Under the pieces are notes generated by a model. The model was given only the letters and a program-made list of their open reading frames with translations. It searched no databases and had not been told where the DNA came from. From Seonamhaeicola aphaedonensis (GTDB lineage: Bacteria > Bacteroidota > Bacteroidia > Flavobacteriales > Flavobacteriaceae), in assembly GCF_003386195.1 (NCBI RefSeq), contig NZ_QRDX01000003.1, positions 346,440-410,439 of the forward strand: a stretch of 64,000 bases of DNA, in the 5' to 3' direction. Within the stretch, counting starts at the first letter, position 1. Every line of letters begins with the position of its first letter. Both the position numbers and the translations under genes were made by a program. Shown here piece after piece: positions 8,307-15,423 of this stretch.

Positions 8307-9911
8307 CTATATGGGTAATTCTATGTCAAAAGTAGTACTCCCTGGTTTAGATTGCATTTGAATTTTTCCATTACAAATTTCAACTCGTTCTTTTATGTTA
8401 ATGATGCCAGAACCCAAGGATACATGATCTTCATTAAAACCCAGTCCATCGTCAAAATAAAACAATGATACAAAATCATCAAACTCAGACAATGTAATTC
8501 TGATATTTTTGGCTTTGGCATGTTTTAAGGTATTATTAACTAGTTCTTGAGTTATTCTAAAAATATGAATTTCTTGATTTTTAGTAATATTACTGTTTGC
8601 TGGTTTCAAAAGGTCTTCGAAAATAATTGAGATTCCAGAGGCTTTTTTGATGTCTCTTGTAAAGTTAGTAAGTGCAGCGCCTACACCAAAATCATCCATT
8701 ATTGAAGGAGATAAGGCATTAGACATAATTCTAATTTCAGAAATAGTATTATCTATTATTTTTCCCATTTCTAAACGTAAATCTTTATCATCTACATGGT
8801 TATCTATGTAAAACTTTAAGGATGTTAATAATGGTCCCAAACCGTCGTGGAGTTCTCTAGAAAGTCGTTGTCTTTCGTTTTCTAAACCTTCCACCAATTG
8901 TCGTTTGTTATTTATACGGCTTATATGCTCATTATTTCTAAACTCTAAAAGCTTGTCTCTCATTTTAAGTAAACTCTTTCCTAAAACATCCTTTTTACTT
9001 TTAGGAGTATACTGTGTGTTTAAGTTCATACTACCTATCTCTTTCGAAAAATTTACAGCACCTTGAAGGGATTTTTTTAAATCAGCTAATGCTTCAAACA
9101 TTTCATTTATTTCATTGGAATTTTTAGCAAACTTGCTAATTTCATTATAATTACCCCCTGCCATTTCCTTTAAACTGTTTTTCATGTTTAAAATAGGTTT
9201 GATAATGATTCTAGTTAAAAACAGAGAAATTAAAATAACAATTACAATAACTAAAAACATTAATACAAAGAGTCTCTTTTTTAGGCTTTTTAATGGTGCC
9301 TCTACTTCATCCTTATCTATTTCTGAAAGAATTACTAGTTTAAGATTCTCTACTGCAATTAGCCCATAAACACCATAAACGTCAATATTTCTGTAATCTT
9401 TGTATAATCCTTTACCCAATTTATTATTTAAAGCATTGGTTACACCTACTGTTTTTACAACAATGTTATGTGGTGTAGAATCTTTAAAGAATCGAGACTG
9501 GGTTCGCATTCTGTAATCCTCTCCAACCAGATAGGACTCTCCTGTCTCGCCCATTCCGGTGCGTTCCAACAAAATGTTCATTATTTTTTTATAAGGAATA
9601 GTCCTTACGCGACAATCTCCATCACTAGCATCAACTAATCCAATGGTGAATTCACGATTTAAATCATATTTAGTAAAATCATAGATGCCGGTTTCTAACA
9701 CTTTATTGGGTAAGCTTAGTTGTAAAGAATCATCATGAAACATATCATCTGATGAACTCCTAAAACTCTGCCATTCGGCTTTAATCAACTTTTCTACCTG
9801 AAGTCTTTTTAAAGTCTTTATAGAATTTAATTGTTGGAGAATTCTATTTGTTAGTACCTCTGAAAACTGATTATAAAATGTAATGGATAGCACGATTGCT
9901 ACCAAAAACAC
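8307..9911 (-). CDS. NarX-type sensor histidine kinase
   Basis: Membrane sensor kinase: an N-terminal transmembrane helix, a periplasmic sensor of about 170 residues, a second helix (about 208-230), HAMP domain, then HisKA_3 with the phosphorylated His in RELHDGLGPLL and a HATPase domain (N box ELVNNTLKHA, G box LGSGIINIKE). Partner of the response regulator directly downstream. The listed start is GTG at 9911, but the open frame continues upstream to codon 9965 and encodes residues (SLKSHILLIINGL) that complete the first membrane helix. No ATG exists there, so the true start may be a rarer codon near 9951-9965. Confidence 0.9.
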   Translation of the reverse strand: MFLVAIVLSITFYNQFSEVLTNRILQQLNSIKTLKRLQVEKLIKAEWQSFRSSSDDMFHDDSLQLSLPNKVLETGIYDFTKYDLNREFTIGLVDASDGDCRVRTIPYKKIMNILLERTGMGETGESYLVGEDYRMRTQSRFFKDSTPHNIVVKTVGVTNALNNKLGKGLYKDYRNIDVYGVYGLIAVENLKLVILSEIDKDEVEAPLKSLKKRLFVLMFLVIVIVILISLFLTRIIIKPILNMKNSLKEMAGGNYNEISKFAKNSNEINEMFEALADLKKSLQGAVNFSKEIGSMNLNTQYTPKSKKDVLGKSLLKMRDKLLEFRNNEHISRINNKRQLVEGLENERQRLSRELHDGLGPLLTSLKFYIDNHVDDKDLRLEMGKIIDNTISEIRIMSNALSPSIMDDFGVGAALTNFTRDIKKASGISIIFEDLLKPANSNITKNQEIHIFRITQELVNNTLKHAKAKNIRITLSEFDDFVSLFYFDDGLGFNEDHVSLGSGIINIKERVEICNGKIQMQSKPGSTTFDIELPI

Positions 9912-9987
9912 CAGCCCATTTATAATTAATAATATGTGAGATTTTAAGCTAATATCCTCAAGGATTTAATGGATTAAACCAATGTTA

Positions 9988-9995
9988 CAAATATA
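9988..9995 (-). promoter_or_regulatory. Promoter -7 box for the sensor kinase operon
   Basis: TATATTTG on the minus strand matches TAnnTTTG. Transcription from here would leave only about 20-35 nt before the upstream alternative kinase start. Confidence 0.5.
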
Positions 9996-10012
9996 ATATA
10001 TAAAGTAATTTT

Positions 10013-11170
10013 TTACTTAAACGGGTGTCTTTCCTCCCATTTTCGCATGGGGTTCATGTATTTAACCACACATTTCATAACCGTATTGGCAATAAGATTA
10101 TTAGTGTGCTTCAAGTACACATACATGGTATTGGGTTTGGCACCAATAGAGCTTTTAATTTCCATGGCAGTTCTTGCATAAACAATGGTTTTGAAATTAT
10201 TCTCAATGCCAAAAAAAGCCATATTAAATAGCATATTTAAATACATCTGATGCTTTTGTTGAAGTACGTTATTGTAACCTAAAAAATAGGTTTCTAGAAT
10301 GTCGTAATTAAGTATCAAAGAATAAAAACCAACCAATTCATCTTCCAGAAAATAACCATAAACTTTAAAGTTGTCTTTAAGTTGCTGTTTTAAACTTAGA
10401 AAATGATTCTTAGCTAGTTTAAATGAATTAACTCTGGCGTTGTCTGACACATTTTCATAAAGTTCATAAAGTTTATCAGAATGTTTTTCTAAGTAGTATT
10501 CATCTAATGCTTTGCAAGTTAAATCTGTACTTTTCTTTCTGGCTGTTTTATATCGTCTTCTATATTTTTTGTTGAAGTCTGAAACGAAATTATTTGGCGT
10601 TTTCCATGTATCAAGAATATTAAATAGCATGTTAGGTTGTACCTGAACTTTGTACAAATTCTGCTTCTCAAAAAAAGAGGTACTCTGATGAATAGTATCT
10701 GTTTCAAAATAATCCTTAAAAACTATAATTCTAATGTTTTTATTAAAGGTTTGTTTTATTTCAATGGTTAAATCCGTAATGACTTTTTGAATTGTTCCTA
10801 AGAAATCATCTTGAGGAATTTTTTCAGAATTAAAATAAATACCGTGTTGTCCTGTATGCATCAAATTACCAACCACTAAAGCATTACCTCGTACAAATTT
10901 AGATACTAACTGTTTGCCTATTTGTTTTAAATAATTGTTTGAAGTACGTCTAAAAACATCATCTAAATACATTTGAACCCGCTGAATAATGGTAATACCT
11001 ACCAACGTCTCAGATTCAAAGACACCAATAAAATAGGAGTTAATGTTATTGGGTGATGAAACCTCTAATGCTTTTAAAAAAGGTGTTTTTAAAAATAAGT
11101 CCCTAACTGGTAAGTCATCCCATTCCGATGGAATTTCAGAAACATTTCGATATATTTTATATGTTATCAA
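10013..11170 (-). CDS. GNAT/FemAB-like acyltransferase
   Basis: The 385-residue cytoplasmic protein looks like a two-lobe GNAT fold of the BioF2/FemAB-like type: an N-terminal half with ESETLVGITIIQR and a C-terminal half (about 205-350) with VYGYFLEDELVGFYSLIL, the latter typical of an acyl-CoA-binding beta strand. No signal peptide. A role in modifying an amino sugar, lipid or peptide is possible but the substrate cannot be inferred. It lies downstream of the DUF1761 gene on the same strand, with a hairpin between them. Confidence 0.65.
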   Translation of the reverse strand: MITYKIYRNVSEIPSEWDDLPVRDLFLKTPFLKALEVSSPNNINSYFIGVFESETLVGITIIQRVQMYLDDVFRRTSNNYLKQIGKQLVSKFVRGNALVVGNLMHTGQHGIYFNSEKIPQDDFLGTIQKVITDLTIEIKQTFNKNIRIIVFKDYFETDTIHQSTSFFEKQNLYKVQVQPNMLFNILDTWKTPNNFVSDFNKKYRRRYKTARKKSTDLTCKALDEYYLEKHSDKLYELYENVSDNARVNSFKLAKNHFLSLKQQLKDNFKVYGYFLEDELVGFYSLILNYDILETYFLGYNNVLQQKHQMYLNMLFNMAFFGIENNFKTIVYARTAMEIKSSIGAKPNTMYVYLKHTNNLIANTVMKCVVKYMNPMRKWEERHPFK

Positions 11171-11180
11171 TAGTAAAGAA

Positions 11181-11214
11181 AAAGACCGAAGTTAATCACC
11201 TCAGTCTTTGTTTA
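11181..11214 (-). terminator. Probable terminator after DUF1761 gene
   Basis: AAAGAC and GTCTTT arms around a loop with partial additional pairing, between the DUF1761 stop and the acyltransferase start. The minus-strand 3' side is followed by an AT-rich run containing TTTTTC. Confidence 0.5.
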
Positions 11215-11233
11215 TGTTAAAAATACAAAAATA

Positions 11234-11716
11234 TTATACCCATCCACAAATAATTGCACCCATAACAGCCATAGTTACTACCCAATACCCCGTGTTAATG
11301 AGAATGTATTTAGCGCTTTTTCGCTCAAATAACGCATTCGTACCTAAAATTGGAAGTGCAACAAAAATACCTGCAAGTACACCATGAAAAGCCCCATGTT
11401 TAAAAGTTCTAAACTCGTTGGCATACTCTGCCATAAAAGCCTCATAAGAAGGTTGAACTCCTAATTCTCCTTGTGCTAAACTAAACGCTCCCATTTGGTG
11501 AATAACCATTGGCATTATTGACATAGCAAGTAGGATAGCAAAAATAAATGCCATAATAAAGATTTTAGCCATATTGGCGCCTTTTATCTTTTCTTCACTC
11601 ATGTCTGCTGCTTTCATCCAAGCAGTTCCAAATACTTTTGGATTATACCAAATAAACCCTACAACAAGGGCAGAAATAGCAGCCGCAAGGATTGCTAGAA
11701 AATTCATTGATTCCAT
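11234..11716 (-). CDS. DUF1761 family membrane protein
   Basis: The 160-residue protein has four predicted transmembrane helices (about 5-25, 50-72, 105-127, 138-158). The opening MESMNFLAILAAAISALVVG and the motif FIWYNPKVFGTAWMK are typical of DUF1761. Function unknown. Monocistronic or loosely linked to its downstream acyltransferase neighbour. Confidence 0.85.
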   Translation of the reverse strand: MESMNFLAILAAAISALVVGFIWYNPKVFGTAWMKAADMSEEKIKGANMAKIFIMAFIFAILLAMSIMPMVIHQMGAFSLAQGELGVQPSYEAFMAEYANEFRTFKHGAFHGVLAGIFVALPILGTNALFERKSAKYILINTGYWVVTMAVMGAIICGWV

Positions 11717-11794
11717 GATGATATTTTTTTAGTTAGATATTAAATATAGCTAAAAATATAATATAGAATATTTTATTTGTTAAATGATGTAGTA

Positions 11795-13816
11795 TTAAAG
11801 TGACTGAACCTCAGCCACTAAAAGGTCATTTTTATCTTCTAAAGCCTTTGCTATAAAGCTATTTATAGTTTCGTTTTTTTGTAAACCATTATTAAGCAAA
11901 ACACCTAATGCTAGTGCTGTTGCAATGCGTGTTCCCACCTTTTTAGCGGCAGTATCAAAAAGCGGTTCTAGGTCTTCGTAAGTCACATCTTTTGCAAGTT
12001 CTAATATTTCAGCCTTAACCTTTTGTTGTTTAGCCTCTGGCAAATTAGTGTACTTCTTTCCTAATTGTTTAATAACATCAATTGGTTTACGTTGTTGCTG
12101 AGGTTTTGGCTGATTTTTAATATTATCTTGAGGCTTATTTAAACTGTGCTCAGTACTAGTCTTTTTAGCCCAAGTATCTCGCAATCCAACCGTTTTATTG
12201 AATATTAAATGTTCTGAATTTGAATCATCATCAACATTAAAATATCCCAAGCGTTGAAACTGGAACCTATCTCCTACTTTAGCTTCAGCTAAACTTGGTT
12301 CTACATATGCTTTTAAGGTTTTCAAGGAATTTGGATTTATAAATTCCATGAAGTCTTTATCCTGATGTCCATCTGGAGATTCATCCATAAAGAGTCTGTC
12401 ATATTCCCTAACTTCAGCTTTAAGAGCATGGGCAATAGACACCCAATGTAAGGTTCCTTTAACACGTCTTGCTGTATCTTTAGAATATGTGCAATGAATC
12501 TCGGTGATATTGCCATCTGTATCTTTTACAACACTTTCAGCCTTGATAATGTAGGCATTTTTTAACCGAACCTCACCCCCTAATTTCAATCTAAAAAACT
12601 TACTACTTGCTTCTTCTTTGAAATCTTCTTTTTCAATATAGAGTTCTCTTGAAAATGGCACTTTTCTATAACCTGCCGATTCATCTTCAGGATTGTTTTC
12701 AGCATCTAACCATTCTACCTTGTCCTCTGGATAATTAGTGATTACCAATTTTACAGGGTCTAAAACAGCCATGACTCTTGGCGCTGTTTTATTCAAATCC
12801 TCTCGTATACAAAACTCTAAAAGAGACACATCTATAACATTATCACGTTTAGCAACCCCAACAGTTTCAACAAACTTTCGTAAAGCATTTGGTGTATAGC
12901 CTCTTCTTCGTAAACCCGAAATAGTTGGCATTCTGGGGTCATCCCATCCATTAACCACGCCATCATTAACAAGTTGTAATAACTTGCGCTTACTCATAAT
13001 GGTATAGCTTAAGTTTAATCGTGCAAACTCGCGTTGTTTTGGAGGCAATGGTAAGATCTCTTTACTGTATTCGTACACAATGTCCCTAAACCAATTATAC
13101 AGTTTTCTGTGCGGTTTAAATTCCAAAGAACATAATGAATGTGAAATCTGCTCAATGTAGTCGCTTTCACCATGTGTCCAATCATACATTGGGTAAATAC
13201 ACCAATCATTTCCAGTTCTGTGGTGATGGGCATACATGATGCGATACATAATAGGGTCGCGCATTAACATATTAGGGTCTTCCATATCAATTTTGGCTCG
13301 CAATACATGTGTTCCTGCCTCAAATTCTCCATTCTTCATTCGTGTGAACAAATCAAGATTTTCAGCAATACTTCTATCTCTATAGGGACTACTGGTACCA
13401 ACTTGAGTAGGGGTTCCCTTTTGTTCTGCCATGGCTTCACTTGTCTGTGAATCTACATAGGCCTTTCCATCTTTAATCATTTGAATGGCCCAGTCATAGA
13501 GTTGCTGAAAATAATCTGAAGAATACAATTCCTTGTCCCACGAATAACCTAACCAAGCTACATCACGCTTTATAGCGTCTACATACTCTTGTTCTTCTTT
13601 AGAGGGGTTCGTGTCATCAAACCTCAGGTTTACTGGAGCATTATACTTTTCACCCAAACCAAAACTAATCCCAATTGCTTTAGTATGACCAATATGTAAA
13701 TAACCATTGGGTTCTGGAGGAAACCTGAACCGCAAACTACTTTTAGGCATTCCATTGGTTAAATCTTCTTCTATAATTTGCTCAATAAAATTAAGCGGTT
13801 TTCTTTCTTCAGACAT
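11795..13816 (-). CDS. glnS: Glutamine--tRNA ligase with C-terminal extension
   Basis: Class I synthetase charging tRNA-Gln. HIGH motif appears in PPEPNGYLHIGHTKA, KMSKS-type loop as TIMSKRKL, and GlnRS-specific DDTNPSKEE. I place the start at the ATG of MSEERKPLNF (13816); an upstream in-frame Met at 13864 would add 16 residues not typical of the family. The conserved enzyme ends near residue 560 (GLRDTWAKK). A Gln/Pro-rich linker (about 570-585) and about 90 helical residues (from PIDVIKQLGKKY) follow, making 673 residues against a usual length of about 555. Divergent from folB. Confidence 0.95.
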   Translation of the reverse strand: MSEERKPLNFIEQIIEEDLTNGMPKSSLRFRFPPEPNGYLHIGHTKAIGISFGLGEKYNAPVNLRFDDTNPSKEEQEYVDAIKRDVAWLGYSWDKELYSSDYFQQLYDWAIQMIKDGKAYVDSQTSEAMAEQKGTPTQVGTSSPYRDRSIAENLDLFTRMKNGEFEAGTHVLRAKIDMEDPNMLMRDPIMYRIMYAHHHRTGNDWCIYPMYDWTHGESDYIEQISHSLCSLEFKPHRKLYNWFRDIVYEYSKEILPLPPKQREFARLNLSYTIMSKRKLLQLVNDGVVNGWDDPRMPTISGLRRRGYTPNALRKFVETVGVAKRDNVIDVSLLEFCIREDLNKTAPRVMAVLDPVKLVITNYPEDKVEWLDAENNPEDESAGYRKVPFSRELYIEKEDFKEEASSKFFRLKLGGEVRLKNAYIIKAESVVKDTDGNITEIHCTYSKDTARRVKGTLHWVSIAHALKAEVREYDRLFMDESPDGHQDKDFMEFINPNSLKTLKAYVEPSLAEAKVGDRFQFQRLGYFNVDDDSNSEHLIFNKTVGLRDTWAKKTSTEHSLNKPQDNIKNQPKPQQQRKPIDVIKQLGKKYTNLPEAKQQKVKAEILELAKDVTYEDLEPLFDTAAKKVGTRIATALALGVLLNNGLQKNETINSFIAKALEDKNDLLVAEVQSL

Positions 13817-13896
13817 TTTCTGAGGTATTTCAACTAAATAAGCCCCAAAATTAAGGAAAATCAACCTATTTTAGCCCAATAACTTTAGAAACAATA

Positions 13897-14265
13897 ATGG
13901 GAACAATAAAAGTTGAAAACATAAAAGTTTACGCTTACCACGGGTGCTTAAAAGAAGAAACAAAAATAGGTAGTGATTACAGGGTTGATTTAGAGGTAAA
14001 AGCAGATTTAATAACCTCTGCAATGTCTGATGAGCTTATGGATACGGTTGATTATGTGTTTTTAAATCGCATCATAAAAGAAGAAATGGCTATTCCATCA
14101 AAACTTCTAGAAACTGTTGCAAAACGTATTTTAGATAGAATATTTTCTGAAGATACCATGGTAAAAAAAGCAACGGTTTGGGTTAGTAAAACAAACCCTC
14201 CTATTGGCGGTGATGTGGAGAGTGTAACGATAAAAATGACTGACAGACGTAAAAAGCAGTTTTAA
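13897..14265 (+). CDS. folB: Dihydroneopterin aldolase
   Basis: Folate biosynthesis enzyme cleaving 7,8-dihydroneopterin to 6-hydroxymethyl-dihydropterin and glycolaldehyde. The 122-residue length is normal. Family hallmarks are YAYHGCLKEET near residues 12-22 with the pterin-site Glu, and the C-terminal TVWVSKTNPPIGGDVESV. Starts 80 bp from the divergent glnS start; a near-consensus -7 (TAACTTTA) overlaps that gap. Precedes tRNA-Cys. Confidence 0.93.
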   Translation: MGTIKVENIKVYAYHGCLKEETKIGSDYRVDLEVKADLITSAMSDELMDTVDYVFLNRIIKEEMAIPSKLLETVAKRILDRIFSEDTMVKKATVWVSKTNPPIGGDVESVTIKMTDRRKKQF

Positions 14266-14289
14266 ATAAGAAAAAGTTATAAATTTTTT

Positions 14290-14297
14290 TACATTTG
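14290..14297 (+). promoter_or_regulatory. Promoter -7 box for tRNA-Cys
   Basis: TACATTTG is an exact TAnnTTTG match ending 13 bp before the mature tRNA. Confidence 0.6.
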
Positions 14298-14310
14298 CAC
14301 CTAAGGTAAG

Positions 14311-14382
14311 GGCGTCATGGCCGAGTGGCTTAGGCACAGGTCTGCAAAACCTGGTACAGCGGTTCGAATCCGCTTGACGCCT
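14311..14382 (+). tRNA. tRNA-Cys (GCA)
   Basis: A full cloverleaf can be drawn: acceptor stem GGCGTCA/TGACGCC, anticodon stem CAGGT/ACCTG around loop CTGCAAA (anticodon GCA at 14344-14346), T-arm with GGTTCGAATCC, and discriminator T at 14382 as expected for tRNA-Cys. CCA is not encoded. Confidence 0.96.
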
Positions 14383-14388
14383 CTCAAG

Positions 14389-14418
14389 AGAGATACTTTT
14401 TCTAAGTATCTCTTTTTT
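14389..14418 (+). terminator. Intrinsic terminator after tRNA-Cys
   Basis: AGAGATACTT pairs with AAGTATCTCT over a short loop and is followed by a T run, starting 6 bp after the tRNA. Confidence 0.85.
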
Positions 14419-14495
14419 CTTTTAAAAATTTAGTAAGCCATATTTTTATAAAACTCCTTCAACAAACAAAAATAATGCTTGTTAAACATTTTCCA

Positions 14496-15191
14496 TTAAT
14501 CTGGTAGTTTTTCTTTTATAGGGCTTATCTGCTCCAACTTTTCTTTATTCTTCTCATAAGCTTCAGGAAACAATCCCTGAATCAATAGCAGCACCCCAAA
14601 ACCTAGAACAACTAAAGCCACTATTTTTTTGGTTTTATAAATTAGGCGTGGGGATAATTTATTCTTAATTCTTTTGGCTACTAATATTTTAGCGATATCA
14701 ACCAATAAATACGTGGCTAGAATAGTTCCCAAAAAAACTAAAACACCATGCTCTGAGGTTGTTAAAGTATTTGCTAAAGCTATAAAAACAACCCAACCAA
14801 TAAGCACACCTATATTAATGAAATTGAGTAAAAAACCCTTTACAAACAATCTGCCGTAGCCTTTTTTAAATTCAACAGCATGATATTCTCTAACAATATC
14901 CCTAAACGATTTTGAGGTTTTTATAAATGAGATAATCCCATAAGCAATGAGTAAAGCCCCTCCAAAAATTAAAAAATTTGGGTCTCCCTTTACCCTATCC
15001 AACAGTCTATTGGTACTAAAAAAAGCAACTAGAATAAAGATGATATCTGCCAAAATAACGCCTAAATCAAAAATCAGGGCGCTTCTAAACCCTTTGGTAG
15101 CACCTGTTTCTAACAGTACAAAAAACACTGGGCCAATGGTAAATGCTAGAACAATTCCGAAAGGAATCGCTGTTAAAATATCATCAAACAT
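14496..15191 (-). CDS. LysE-family amino-acid/metabolite exporter
   Basis: The 231-residue inner-membrane protein has about six hydrophobic helices. The N-terminal IPFGIVLAFTIGPVFFVLLE with the conserved GP motif is characteristic of LysE/RhtB translocators, which export amino acids or small metabolites. The C-terminus is a charged tail (about 205-231). Substrate unknown. Monocistronic; the upstream gap of about 230 bp to the PUL regulator shows no further gene. Confidence 0.85.
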   Translation of the reverse strand: MFDDILTAIPFGIVLAFTIGPVFFVLLETGATKGFRSALIFDLGVILADIIFILVAFFSTNRLLDRVKGDPNFLIFGGALLIAYGIISFIKTSKSFRDIVREYHAVEFKKGYGRLFVKGFLLNFINIGVLIGWVVFIALANTLTTSEHGVLVFLGTILATYLLVDIAKILVAKRIKNKLSPRLIYKTKKIVALVVLGFGVLLLIQGLFPEAYEKNKEKLEQISPIKEKLPD

Positions 15192-15423
15192 AATTTCTTT
15201 GAAGCTTTATTCAATACAAAATAAAGAAATAAAACTAATTATTATATCCAATGGATGTATTAAATAGAATTGTATTTCTGAGTAGCAAATTACTTTATAT
15301 AGCTTATAAAATAATAGTCAATTTTCACCCATACAATATTTCTATTTAATAAAAGTAAATACCTATTTTTAAGTATTTTGTAGTATATTGTATCTACAAC
15401 AAGTCTGTATAGTTATAATTTAG

